Shown here piece by piece: positions 51,090 through 60,386 of a stretch of 64,000 bases of DNA. Origin of the DNA: Verrucomicrobiales bacterium (lineage in GTDB: Bacteria; Verrucomicrobiota; Verrucomicrobiia; Verrucomicrobiales; DEV007). The stretch lies in contig JARGPI010000014.1 of assembly GCA_029213005.1 (NCBI GenBank), positions 103,755 to 167,754 on the forward strand, in the 5' to 3' direction. The notes under the pieces were generated by a model, which was given only the letters and a program-made list of their open reading frames with translations, ran no database searches and was not told where the DNA came from. Numbering within the stretch: position 1 is the first letter of the stretch; each line of letters starts with the position of its first letter. The position numbers and the translations under genes were made by a program.

Positions 51090-52679
51090 ATGACTCGCTT
51101 TCAGAGTTGTCTGTACGCTCTATTCTTCCTTTTGCTGAGCGGTGCGGAAGGCGGAGATCTTCTAAAGCCCGATGATCGCATCGTCTTTATCGGAGACAGC
51201 ATCACCGGGCAGGGCGGGCGGAATGAGAGCGGCTGGGTTGCGCTTTTCGGTGCGGCGTTGCAGTCGGTTGATCCGGATAACCTTCAGACTCTCGTTCCCC
51301 TCGGCGGGAGCGGTCAAACTGTGGGGTCGTGGGGGAACGTCGAGCGGAAAAGTCGCGACAATTCGGTATTTCTCGATATCAAAACCTACGATGTCCGCGA
51401 GGAGCTCGGACAGCCCGCCGACGTGGTAGTGATCATGTTAGGTATGAACGATGTTCTCTCCGCAGGATTAAAAAATACTCCCGAAGGAATCGAAAAATGG
51501 AAGTCGCAATATCGCGATTTGATCCGCGGCGTTCGTGAGAGAGCTACTCCCCGTGTGATGGCGCTCGCAACCCCGACGCCCTGTACCGAAGATCCATACT
51601 CGCCGAAGAATATCGTGATGGATCAAATGGTCGAGGCATTAAAATCGCTCGCCGACGAAGAGAGCTGCATCGTGTTGCCAACCCGCGACACCGCCTGGGA
51701 AGTATTAAAACGGGGCCGAATGTCGAAACCGGACTTTCATTTCGTCTCCGATCAGGTGCATCCCAATTCCGCAGGACACGCCATGATTGCATCCGGTATG
51801 CTGAAAGGACTCGGCGAAACCGCTGCCGCAGAAGCAATGTACCAGCGCGCGCTCGAAAAAGGGAATGCGCTCAATCCGGGTGCCCTTTCCTATACCCTGG
51901 TCCGACAGGAGTCGGAGGCAATCAGTGAGATCACTCGATTTCAGCTAAAAGTGTATCATCAAGACGGCGAACCCAACTTCGAGCTTCCCGACAACTGGGA
52001 GATAACCCTGGGAAAAACGGGTGAAGGGTATAGCGACTACGATTTATCAGCCCGTCTCGACCGCGAAATCAACCGCCTGACGATTCGCAGCGGGGAGCAG
52101 TCAAAAGAAGTCACGATTCCTGCGCCCTGGCTGGTCGGAACCGGCAACGCCGGACGAACCGGCTGGAAATCCAATGTATTCGATTTTGAGGTCGGTCGTT
52201 TAGCTTCGGACGAGACCATTCGTCAGGGCATCGGCTTTCAAAGCGGCCCTCCCGAGTTGCATTTAAAAGAGGGCGTTCCCCTCGTTTGGAAGACATTTGT
52301 CGGAGATATAAACTACGGCGGGGCCGGGCACCCCGATGTCATCGATTTTGCTCAAGTCACCTACTTCACCCTGGGAGAAACCGGCTACGGCCTTCGCTGG
52401 GTCTACAGTCCGATCGATCGCCCTATATCGGTCGAGATCTCCCGACCCGGTTTCGCCGGCAATAGCGCCGTAGAACTCTGGCTCAACGGCGACACCATCC
52501 ATGCCGGCGACCCCGTAAAAGCCAAGGGCCGGACCTACCCCGCCAAATTGCGAAAAGGGTGGAATCTCGTGTCATTCAAGTCCAATTTCTGGCAATGGCA
52601 GTGGCAACTTCGCATCAGCCTGAAAAGCGCGGAAGGCGAGGCGTTGGATGATCTGAAGTATTCTGTGTTTGCTCTGTAA
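51090..52679 (+). CDS. Secreted SGNH/GDSL hydrolase
   Basis: A 529-residue exported hydrolase with a signal peptide (about 1-20). The SGNH blocks are clear: IVFIGDSITGQGGRN (Ser37), the Gly in VPLGGSGQTVGSWGNV, Asn in VVIMLGMNDVLSAGL, and VHPNSAGHAMIASGML holding the Asp-x-x-His. The SGNH part ends near residue 245, and about 280 residues of beta-rich sequence follow (LEKGNALNPGALSYTLVRQE, then later SVEISRPGFAGNSAVELW) with no family I can name. It probably cuts acetyl esters from polysaccharides. It starts 6 bases after the pyruvyltransferase-domain gene, so the two are coexpressed. Confidence 0.88.
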   Translation: MTRFQSCLYALFFLLLSGAEGGDLLKPDDRIVFIGDSITGQGGRNESGWVALFGAALQSVDPDNLQTLVPLGGSGQTVGSWGNVERKSRDNSVFLDIKTYDVREELGQPADVVVIMLGMNDVLSAGLKNTPEGIEKWKSQYRDLIRGVRERATPRVMALATPTPCTEDPYSPKNIVMDQMVEALKSLADEESCIVLPTRDTAWEVLKRGRMSKPDFHFVSDQVHPNSAGHAMIASGMLKGLGETAAAEAMYQRALEKGNALNPGALSYTLVRQESEAISEITRFQLKVYHQDGEPNFELPDNWEITLGKTGEGYSDYDLSARLDREINRLTIRSGEQSKEVTIPAPWLVGTGNAGRTGWKSNVFDFEVGRLASDETIRQGIGFQSGPPELHLKEGVPLVWKTFVGDINYGGAGHPDVIDFAQVTYFTLGETGYGLRWVYSPIDRPISVEISRPGFAGNSAVELWLNGDTIHAGDPVKAKGRTYPAKLRKGWNLVSFKSNFWQWQWQLRISLKSAEGEALDDLKYSVFAL

Positions 52680-53189
52680 ATAGGGCCTCGCGCGCTGGTT
52701 TGTCAGTATTACTTGACCAGCGAAGTATGTACTTGTGGTGGATTCCCCGGACCCTCAGCGTCAGTTGGTGATCGATAACGGCTGGTCGAACAACCGCTTT
52801 ACCCATTTGAAACTAATATATTTTTTAACGCCGAGCAACACCTCCATAGGAGTTATCGGTATTCTTGATTAGCTTGATCGCCGCTTGGTTTGAAATACCC
52901 TATAACGTAAGCCATTGAAAGAAAGGTGCCGAACCTTGGTTTCTCGATACTTTGGGAAACAAAATGCCGCGAATTTAGCAGTGAACCTTTATTGACTTTT
53001 ACCTCAAAAATCAATAAAGGTTTCGGGATGATTAAGGCAATCTTGGATTTTAAACCTTTCCCCAGCACCCTATCCAAACCCAGGGCCGTAAGCGGCTTGA
53101 ATTGAGGCCTTGAAAGAGTAATCCCCTATCAATCGCCTTTTGCTACAGATACACGCCTTTCCATTCGATCCTCAGCTTAGTTTACAATC
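52680..53189. other. Non-coding stretch with array-type leader before the KAP gene
   Basis: No gene is supported in these 510 bases. The short minus-strand frame at 52853-53077 shows no family features. Bases 53073-53121 align without gaps to the leader of the third kinase copy (63920-63968): 39 of 49 positions match by eye, including CAGGGCCG and the hairpin GCCG-YAAG-YGGC. Looser similarity (a T-run, CCGAGC, ACCTCCANAGG) also exists between 52818-52856 and the bases before kinase copy 3 (63850-63890). Confidence 0.55.
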
Positions 53190-54509
53190 ATGAATAAAAT
53201 AACAGAGTTCGGCGATGATGATCTGATCGGACTGGATAAGTTTGGCGTTCGGCTTTTGAAATTCATTGAAGTAGAACACAGCTTCGTTGAAGGAGGTTTG
53301 GTTTTGGCTCTCAATTCAAGGTTCGGCTTTGGGAAAAGCACGTTTTTAGAAATGTGGAAATCGTATCTTGAAGCACTGCCGGAAGAAGAAAGGCCGCTGA
53401 TAATTCCGTTAAATGCTTGGGAAAGTGACTATTACGGCGATGCACTGTTTTCCCTAATCTCTGCACTTATCGAGTATTTAGAGTCGCACAACAACACAGT
53501 GCGTGCGAAAGGCATTAAGGATGCCGCTAGAGATATTGCATGGGTTGCGACGGCAATCGGGGGGCAGATAGCTGAAAAGGCGACTGGAATAAATGCTGTA
53601 GACGCTGGGAATTTTGCTCAAGGGAAAAGAAATGAACGAGAAGGGGCTAGAATTCTGAGTCATGACTCGTTTTCTATCTTCCAAAAGCGAAAGGAGGCCA
53701 TGGGGCGCCTCAAGACTGAGATCAAAAATTTGATCGAATCTGAAAAAAGACCTTTGCTCTTTATTGTCGATGAGCTTGATCGCTGTAGGCCAGATTTCGC
53801 TATTTCTTATCTCGAAAGCATCAAACACATATTCGATTGCAAAGGGGCGACGTTCATCTTGGCTGCTGATCGAGATCACCTTGAGAACTCAGCGCGAACA
53901 GCCTTCGGTCCTGACTTGGTTTTTGACGAATATTTTAGAAAATTTGTCCATCGAGAGGTTTCACTACCTTCTATCTCTGATCAATCATATAGAAGAATAG
54001 CGACTAAATACGTGCACTATTATTTGCAGAACGAGGGGCTCCGAAATTGCGCAATGGAGCTCAGTGACGCCCGACTCAAAAACATTACTGAATTTTGTGC
54101 CGGATTAAAGCTTTCCCCACGGCAAATTCAAGAGGTTTTCCGAGTTTTAGGCCACCTCTTACAATTTCCAGAACAAGGCAAGCTCTTGGATGGGATTTGC
54201 CTTGGTTCGATTGCGATGTCTGTTCTTCGTGTAGGGCGACCTGAACTATACAAGGAGCTTGGTAGCCGTAAGCTGGAGCCGATGGAGATATATGAGATTC
54301 TGAGTAACCTCTTTGAAAATCATGTAAATTGGTGGTTCGGTATTTTCCTCAGTGGTTTTAGGTGGTCGAAGGATGAAGCCGCTGACTTGAAAGCGAAATT
54401 GGAGGAGAATTCGACACCTTTTGAGGGGCTTTATTGGCCCGATTGGGGCAACTCTGGATTTAGGGAAATTTATGAAAAAATTGAGGATCTGACAGACTTT
54501 GCCAGTTAA
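53190..54509 (+). CDS. KAP-family P-loop NTPase
   Basis: A 439-residue KAP-type NTPase. The Walker A loop is NSRFGFGKSTFL, with the usual first Gly of GxxxxGK replaced by Ser. Walker B is RPLLFIVDELDRCRPDFAI, a KAP hallmark, followed by ATFILAADRDHLENS. KAP insertion helices lie between, but no membrane helices like those of many KAP members are seen. The C-terminal 100 residues are unknown. It is AT-richer than neighbouring genes and stands alone between the SGNH hydrolase and the kinase array, sharing a leader with the kinases. KAP NTPases are often accessory and include phage-defence proteins. The function here is open. Confidence 0.85.
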   Translation: MNKITEFGDDDLIGLDKFGVRLLKFIEVEHSFVEGGLVLALNSRFGFGKSTFLEMWKSYLEALPEEERPLIIPLNAWESDYYGDALFSLISALIEYLESHNNTVRAKGIKDAARDIAWVATAIGGQIAEKATGINAVDAGNFAQGKRNEREGARILSHDSFSIFQKRKEAMGRLKTEIKNLIESEKRPLLFIVDELDRCRPDFAISYLESIKHIFDCKGATFILAADRDHLENSARTAFGPDLVFDEYFRKFVHREVSLPSISDQSYRRIATKYVHYYLQNEGLRNCAMELSDARLKNITEFCAGLKLSPRQIQEVFRVLGHLLQFPEQGKLLDGICLGSIAMSVLRVGRPELYKELGSRKLEPMEIYEILSNLFENHVNWWFGIFLSGFRWSKDEAADLKAKLEENSTPFEGLYWPDWGNSGFREIYEKIEDLTDFAS

Positions 54510-54860
54510 CTACAGTTCCTTCCGAGATGGGTTTACCTTCATAAGTCGAAGAACACCTCCACCCGGATGCTTAACAGCCGCCATCAACTGTCGGGCATCT
54601 GTTCGGAGGGCGATATCGCTCCATCCTGGTCGAGAACGAGTATCTGGGGAGTTGCATCTGGAGGGACTATCTGCGAACCTGAATTAATTACGTTCATCTC
54701 AATCCTGGGTGGCGGGACTGCTGATGGACTTGAAGCCAGTTGTCGCGAATATTGGCGCAGTGTCGCACACCCGGCACGGGGCAGGCTACATTTATTGACT
54801 TTCTATTCTGAAATCAATCAATTTTACCTGACCTCGAAACTTGCTCTCTGACCGCGGCTC
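54510..54860. other. Degenerate non-coding stretch between KAP and SNF2 remnant
   Basis: Several short overlapping frames occur (for example 54567-54851) but none shows a signal peptide, a known motif or a ribosome site. AACACCTCCAC near 54549 echoes ACCTCCAT/ACCTCCAG of the array leaders. It looks like decayed intergenic sequence of the array. Confidence 0.4.
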
Positions 54861-55250
54861 TTAAATTTCGCCAGAACTAATAATTGAGGCGAGTGAAAAT
54901 TTTCCCACTTCATTTTGGGCCGAGGTATCGAAGGTGGTGGTTTCTTCGCCGAAAAAGACGGCGGTAGCGAGCTCGGCTTTCCTTTCCTGTAGTTCGAGAA
55001 TGCGTTTTTCAATACTTCCTTTAGCAACGAGGCGATAGACAAAGACGGGTTTATTCTGGCCCATGCGATGAGCACGAGCGGTCGCCTGTTCTTCGACGGC
55101 TGGATTCCACCAGGGATCGTAGTGAATTACACAATCGGCAGCGGTGAGGTTAAATCCGATGCCCCCGGCTTTGAGACTGATCAAAAAGACGGGGATTTCA
55201 CTGATCTGAAAGGTTTTAATCGAAACCGGGGATGGGCTATTTATTGATGC
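54861..55250 (-). pseudogene. SNF2/helicase C-terminal remnant
   Basis: The 3' end of a SNF2-type helicase, minus strand. Motif V and VI regions are perfect: FLISLKAGGIGFNLTAADC, then VIHYDPWWNPAVEEQATAR and AHRMGQ, followed by VFVYRLVAKGSIEKRIL, all strongly typical. A normal SNF2 protein has 900 or more residues before this; here the frame continues only to about 55250 (IKTFQISEIPVF) and then runs into the duplicated kinase leader starting at about 55257. Everything upstream is missing. It is therefore a 5'-truncated pseudogene cut off where the kinase array begins. A TTG at 55184 is no credible start. Confidence 0.8.
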
Positions 55251-55260
55251 CTGATAAAAA

Positions 55261-56158
55261 AGGGAGAGTTGGGCGTTTGAAATTCGTTAGGGTTAGAGAG
55301 CTTTGACTCGGGTGTCGTCTTAGCGTGGCACTCACGCGATCCCTGTAGAATTTTGGGCCCCTTTTCTTCCCTTGCACTCCACCCAGCTCCAGGGCAGCAA
55401 GAGGCCTTAATTTAGGGCTTGAATAAGTGATTTATTATCAGTTTGTTATTTATGGATCCGAAATCAGAGCCCGATGCAGAGACCGTTGCCTTCACTCCGG
55501 ATTCTACTCCTAATGAAAGGGATCTTTTTCTCGACGTTCTGGAGATCGAAAGTGAGGAAGAGCGCAGTGCCTTTCTCGAGAACGCGTGCAACGGTGATGA
55601 AGCGCTTCGACAAAGGGTCGAGGGCCTGCTTAATGCCCACGAACGAACCGGATTCCTCGAACCGGGCGAGACCGTTGATGCGTTAAAGGCCGAGGTGTTA
55701 GCCGACGCCGACAAAAATGTTTCCACTTCTGGATCCGAAAACTACTCGGTAGGGCCCGAGATTGCCCGCGGGGGAATGGGGAGCATCCGCATCGCCGAGG
55801 ATAACAAGCTGAATCGCTCCGTTGCGATCAAGGTGATGCACCGGGATATCTCGGCATCTCCCTCTGATCAGGCACGCTTCGTTCTCGAGGCGGAAGTCCT
55901 CGCGAAACTGGCCCATCCAAACATCGTCCCGATTTATGACATGGTCCGCGAGAATGGCAAACCGCTGTTCTATTCCATGAAGCTCGTTAAAGGGCGCACG
56001 CTTCAGGACATTATCAATGATCTGCAAATTGAAGATTCAGATGCGCTGAAGCACTACACTCTCGACCGATTGTTGACCATCTTTCGCAAGGTCTGCGATG
56101 CGATGGCTTTCGCCCACGCCGAGAACATCATTCACCGTGACCTGAAGCCGGAAAACAT
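55261..56158 (+). repeat. Duplicated leader and kinase N-terminus, copy 1
   Basis: Bases 55373-56158 (786 bp) match 60308-61093 with no difference seen by eye. Similarity continues upstream to about 55261 (60197) with scattered changes. The block covers about 80 bp of leader, the start codon and the first 236 codons of the kinase. The first difference is a silent C/T at 56159 (61094). The 55 bases 55407-55461 also match 63946-64000. Confidence 0.93.
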
Positions 56159-59100
56159 CATGGTCGGAGAATTTGGTGAGGTGCTGGTGATGGATTGGGG
56201 CCTGTCCAAAATCCTCGACGGAAGTGTGGAATTGATATCCTCTGCCGCGCTCGATCCCAACGTGGACACCACTGCCTCGGCGAGTGCGACCCTGGAAGGT
56301 TCGGTGATGGGGACGCCTCAGTACATGAGCCCGGAGCAGGCGGCGGGAGAGATCGCAGAGATGGATTCCCGTTCCGACATCTATTCCCTGGGGGCAATCC
56401 TCTACGCGATCCTGACGCTGCGACCACCGGTGGAGGGCACGGATGTTTACGACGTGTTGGAAAAGGTGCAGACGGGAGAGTTAACTGCGCCTTCGGCGTT
56501 TGGGATGACGACCCAGGCGAACAAGCGTTCCAGGAAGGGGGATGTGCTGGAGGCGAAGCAGATCAAGCCCTTGCCACACCAGAGTGGAGGCAAGGTGCCG
56601 CCTGCGTTGTCGGCGGTAGTGATGAAAGCGCTGTCGCTGAAAAAGAAGGATCGTTATGAGCACGTCGTAGAGCTGAGTGGGGACATCGAGAAGTGGCAGG
56701 GCGGCTTTGCGACGAGCGCTGAGGAGTTGAGCGCGCTGGGGCAATTGATCTTGTTCATCAAGCGGCACAAAGGGATCGCGGTATCAACTGGCGTGGCCTT
56801 CATGTTGATCGTGGTACTGACAGGTGGATTCTTGATCAAGGTGAATGCAGAAAAGGACGCAGCTCTGGCGGCTGAGAGTATCGCTGAGGCCGAATCCGAG
56901 AAGGCCCGCGCTGCTGAAGCGCTGGCGGTGCAGGAGAGGGAGGTCGCGAATCAGGCGCTGGCGAAATCGCAGATTGAGCTCGCGGAGAAGGAATTTGAGC
57001 GCGGCAAGTTTGTTGAATCTCAGCGGATCCTCGATGCGACGCCGGCGAACTATCGCGATGCCAATTGGCGCTTTCTACAGGCTCAGTCACACGATTTTAT
57101 TACTCCTAAAGGGGGAACCGGCATACTGAATGGGTTCCATTTGGAAGTGATTCCCCCTGGTGATCGGTTCGTAGTGGAGATAGGCAGCAACTCAAGGCAG
57201 GGGGACCTCAGCATTTTTTCGCTGAAGGACGACAAGCGGGAGGCACGATTTAAAGTGCACACTAATTTGTTTGGGCGGTACGGTATGGACGGTTCTGGAA
57301 GCAGGCTGTGTTTCCGTCCATCATCTGATGAGTTGGCCATCGCGGATGTTGCTACCGGTAAGATCCTTCATCGCTGGCCGACTGAGAACAAGGAGGATTT
57401 TCATCTCCTGATGAGCTCAGATGGTGAGACGGTCCTGACGATGAATTTTGCCGGTCGGATGGTGGTGTATGCCGCGCAGACCGGAGAGGTCCTATGGTCA
57501 AAACCTTTCTCCAAGGTCATTCCGGCCTTTAGTCCAGACGGTAGGAAAGTTGCCGTTCTAGATCAAAAGTCGGAACTGGACTTCAAAGTCTTGCTCCTCG
57601 ATGTGCGAACAGGGGAAGAGTTGGAATTGCTCGAAGCCACAGCTGACAATCCCATAAAAACTGAACTCCAGTTCAATCGGACAGGTGATCGCCTGGCGTG
57701 CTTCGGCGGGGATGAGTTCATCCTCTGGGACATGAAAGATGGCAGGAAGATTCGAGCCCTGCATTTAGCCGGGGAAACCGTGAAAAAAATGAGCCCGAGT
57801 GGCAGCGTCGTGGCCACTTTCGCTGGCAGCCGAATCCGCTTGTGGGATACGAGTTCCGGTCATCTGCTGCGCTCGCTCAATGGAGCCACCAAAGTTGTCA
57901 GAGAGGTTGCTTTTAGTCCGGATGAAAGATTGTTGATCTCCACCCACGAAGGTGAAACCCATGTCTGGCCGACCCGGCTTCAGGAAACCCGGCCCTCCTT
58001 GCGAGTGGGCCCATCTCTTGCTCCGCAAATGTGGTTGAATGGCGATGATTCTCAGTTGATTGCCAATTTGGCATGGGGCGCTGTCTCTTTTGACAGCGCA
58101 ACGGGACAAAAAAAATGGTATTCTGGCGCAAACCATCGTTTTTCCTCTGCTGCGCTCCACCCCGTTGATGGAACCCTCATCCTGGCGGATACCGGAGAAG
58201 ATGCATTTACTCGTCTTTCCTCATCAGGGGATTCCCTCCCGGCGATTGGGAGCAAAATTAAAGGATGGTCGCGAGTGGAATTCAGCAACGAGGGGAAGCA
58301 CTTCATGAGCTTACAACTCGGAGGAAAGCTGAGGGTGTTTGCTTACCCTGCAGGAAAACTTCTGCATGAAAATGTTTTCGGGAAAGGACGGAGTGCGGAC
58401 CTTGGCGTATTTTGCCTCGGCGATACAGCTGTCGCACTGGCGCTTAAAAAGGGAGGTTTCACGATATGGGATTGGGAGGGCAGTGCTCTGCGGCATCAGA
58501 TTGATGCCGAGCAGACGGGAACCATTGCATGCCTTGCCGTGAGCCCGGACGGGAAATATGTGGCTACGGGCAGCGGGGACCGTTGGATTCGAATCTGGGA
58601 CGCTGCGTCCGGGAATCTGGAATCATCCTTCCGCTCGCACTGGGAAAGTGTAACTTGCTTGAAATTCAGTCCAGACGGGAGCGAGATCGCCAGTGGCAGT
58701 GAACTCGGAGTTGTGCGCGTTCATGCCGTCGCGACCGGAGAGGAGAGCATGGCCTATTACGGTCAGACAGGGGCCGTATCGGATTTGGATTTCGGTGCCG
58801 ACGGCAGACTTATCGGAGCGCTCAACAAATTAGGCGCCGTTAAAATTTGGGACCGCGAAATCTCCGAACTGGCAGCCTGCCTGCCCGGGACGGTGATCGA
58901 AAAAGCACCGACAATCGAGATGCGACTGGAGCGAACGGATTCGGAGGGCTGGGAAGACGTTCTCTCTTACCTCTCACCGGAAGGGATCGAGAAGAATGGC
59001 TGGAGCCTGATTAACGGCGAACTTCTCAGTCCGGTCGGTGCGGGTAGTTCTCTCATGCCTTTTCCCGGAGATCTGAAAGCAGAAAGCTATCAGGTAAGAT

Positions 59101-59504
59101 TAAAATTGAGACGGCTCGTTGGAAAGAACGCCCTCCTGGTGGTGGCGCTCCCTGTTGGGAATCGGATGGTGGGTTTTGAGCTTGATTCATTTCCAACAAA
59201 CGGCTATCGAACCGGGCTGAATCGGATTGGAGGGGTTTCATTGTTACAAGTTCCCGAAACCTTACAGGGCCAAAGGGTGAAGGACAACGAGCCTCACGAA
59301 TTGACGCTTACGGTTCGACTGAATGGTTCCGATGCCGATATTTCAGCGACTCTAGACGGAGAAGCTCTCTATCGATGGGGTGGTCCCATGACCAAACTCT
59401 CTCAAGCCCCCGTGTGGGTATCTTCGCGGGGAGTCCTCGCCGTTGGCAGCCTCTCTGATGGCTGGGCGGTGTCCGAGGTGAAGGTGAAGCGACTTGATGA
59501 ATAA
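55452..59504 (+). CDS. Receptor-like Ser/Thr kinase with WD40-like and LamG-like C-terminus (array copy 1)
   Basis: A 1350-residue protein kinase. Residues 1-95 form a helical PVC-kinase start (FLENACNGDEALRQRVEGLL). The kinase domain has the Gly loop ARGGMGSIRIAE, Lys127 in VAIK, HRDLKPENIMV (228-238), DWG at 248-250 instead of DFG, and GTPQYMSPEQAAGE. A membrane helix at 441-463 and a coiled coil (about 465-520) lead outside to WD40-like repeats (about 540-1150; RIWDAASGN, VKIWDRE, SPDGKYVATG). The last about 200 residues look like a LamG/DUF1080 beta-sandwich. ATG at 55452 preferred to TTG at 55443. The N-terminal part is shared with copy 2. Confidence 0.9.
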   Translation: MDPKSEPDAETVAFTPDSTPNERDLFLDVLEIESEEERSAFLENACNGDEALRQRVEGLLNAHERTGFLEPGETVDALKAEVLADADKNVSTSGSENYSVGPEIARGGMGSIRIAEDNKLNRSVAIKVMHRDISASPSDQARFVLEAEVLAKLAHPNIVPIYDMVRENGKPLFYSMKLVKGRTLQDIINDLQIEDSDALKHYTLDRLLTIFRKVCDAMAFAHAENIIHRDLKPENIMVGEFGEVLVMDWGLSKILDGSVELISSAALDPNVDTTASASATLEGSVMGTPQYMSPEQAAGEIAEMDSRSDIYSLGAILYAILTLRPPVEGTDVYDVLEKVQTGELTAPSAFGMTTQANKRSRKGDVLEAKQIKPLPHQSGGKVPPALSAVVMKALSLKKKDRYEHVVELSGDIEKWQGGFATSAEELSALGQLILFIKRHKGIAVSTGVAFMLIVVLTGGFLIKVNAEKDAALAAESIAEAESEKARAAEALAVQEREVANQALAKSQIELAEKEFERGKFVESQRILDATPANYRDANWRFLQAQSHDFITPKGGTGILNGFHLEVIPPGDRFVVEIGSNSRQGDLSIFSLKDDKREARFKVHTNLFGRYGMDGSGSRLCFRPSSDELAIADVATGKILHRWPTENKEDFHLLMSSDGETVLTMNFAGRMVVYAAQTGEVLWSKPFSKVIPAFSPDGRKVAVLDQKSELDFKVLLLDVRTGEELELLEATADNPIKTELQFNRTGDRLACFGGDEFILWDMKDGRKIRALHLAGETVKKMSPSGSVVATFAGSRIRLWDTSSGHLLRSLNGATKVVREVAFSPDERLLISTHEGETHVWPTRLQETRPSLRVGPSLAPQMWLNGDDSQLIANLAWGAVSFDSATGQKKWYSGANHRFSSAALHPVDGTLILADTGEDAFTRLSSSGDSLPAIGSKIKGWSRVEFSNEGKHFMSLQLGGKLRVFAYPAGKLLHENVFGKGRSADLGVFCLGDTAVALALKKGGFTIWDWEGSALRHQIDAEQTGTIACLAVSPDGKYVATGSGDRWIRIWDAASGNLESSFRSHWESVTCLKFSPDGSEIASGSELGVVRVHAVATGEESMAYYGQTGAVSDLDFGADGRLIGALNKLGAVKIWDREISELAACLPGTVIEKAPTIEMRLERTDSEGWEDVLSYLSPEGIEKNGWSLINGELLSPVGAGSSLMPFPGDLKAESYQVRLKLRRLVGKNALLVVALPVGNRMVGFELDSFPTNGYRTGLNRIGGVSLLQVPETLQGQRVKDNEPHELTLTVRLNGSDADISATLDGEALYRWGGPMTKLSQAPVWVSSRGVLAVGSLSDGWAVSEVKVKRLDE

Positions 59505-59585
59505 GCCGACGTCGATAGTGACGAGAATGGAGATGTTTTTCAGTATCGGTATTGAAAGAAAAAATATATATAAGGAGATGCTAGG

Positions 59586-59993
59586 ATGGAGCCAACAAAA
59601 ATACAGGTCTTGGATGTGAGGTACCCAGAGGGTATTGAAAAATTAGAAGTAATTGAAGGGCAGGTAGAGAATATCCGAGAAATCGCTACAAAGCATGGGG
59701 TAAGGTCGTTGCTCATTGCGCCAACTATCAGTGATGATGATGAATTTGAAGTGGCATTCGCATGCAGGAGGCATGACGGATTATATGATTCTGCGAAATT
59801 AAATTATTTTGCCAGAGAGATTAATGAGAGATTGGGTTTTAGACCAGAGATGACAATCCATTCACCAGATAATGGTTATTTGTTGCTGCTTACAAACGGG
59901 CTGTATGAGGATGAGCTAGGGGAGTCTCCCGTGAGTGAGGATGAGATTTGGGCGCAGCGAAATGCAGCTGATAATGGTTTTAACAGGGAATAA
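59586..59993 (+). CDS. Small AT-rich unknown protein between kinases
   Basis: A 135-residue cytoplasmic protein without recognised domains. Codon use is visibly AT-richer than that of the kinases on each side, which suggests separate acquisition. It has a strong ribosome site (AAGGAG at 59572-59577, 8 bases before the ATG). It starts with mixed strands and helices (TKIQVLDVRYPEGIEKLEVI) and ends acidic (LGESPVSEDEIW). Its position between two kinase copies makes it a candidate immunity or adaptor protein, but no evidence for either exists in the sequence. Confidence 0.65.
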   Translation: MEPTKIQVLDVRYPEGIEKLEVIEGQVENIREIATKHGVRSLLIAPTISDDDEFEVAFACRRHDGLYDSAKLNYFAREINERLGFRPEMTIHSPDNGYLLLLTNGLYEDELGESPVSEDEIWAQRNAADNGFNRE

Positions 59994-60386
59994 TTAATTT
60001 AAGAAAGGTGCCATTCGAGCGAGGCTGATAGTAAAAGTAACATTGATAAATCGCCTCATAACTATTTCAGAAAAGGCCTGCCGCCGATTCCCGCCAAAGC
60101 CTCAAAATCACTTTAGAAAAAGATGAGCGTTGGAGGTGCTTAGCACTTTCTCGATTACCGATCCCCCAAGTTTATTCCGTCAGCAGCGAACGAAAGAGGG
60201 AGAGTTGGGCGTTTGAAATTCGTTCGGGTCAGAGAGCTTTGAAGCGGGTGCCGTCTTAGCGTGGCACTCACACGATACCCTGCAGAATTTTGGGCCTTCT
60301 CTTCCCCTGCACTCCACCCAGCTCCAGGGCAGCAAGAGGCCTTAATTTAGGGCTTGAATAAGTGATTTATTATCAGTTTGTTATTT
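59994..60386. other. Leader region of kinase copy 2
   Basis: No gene is supported. From about 60197 the sequence repeats the copy-1 leader (first with scattered changes, then identical from 60308). The part before 60197 (AGAAAGGTGCC near 60003 is also found near 52920) is not recognised. Confidence 0.6.

Noticed and set aside
52853..53077. A 74-residue minus-strand frame
   Set aside because: It overlaps the array leader and has no motif or convincing ribosome site.
55412..55726. A 104-residue minus-strand frame, repeated at 60347-60661
   Set aside because: The frame is the same in both copies only because the DNA block is duplicated; it is antisense to the kinase start.
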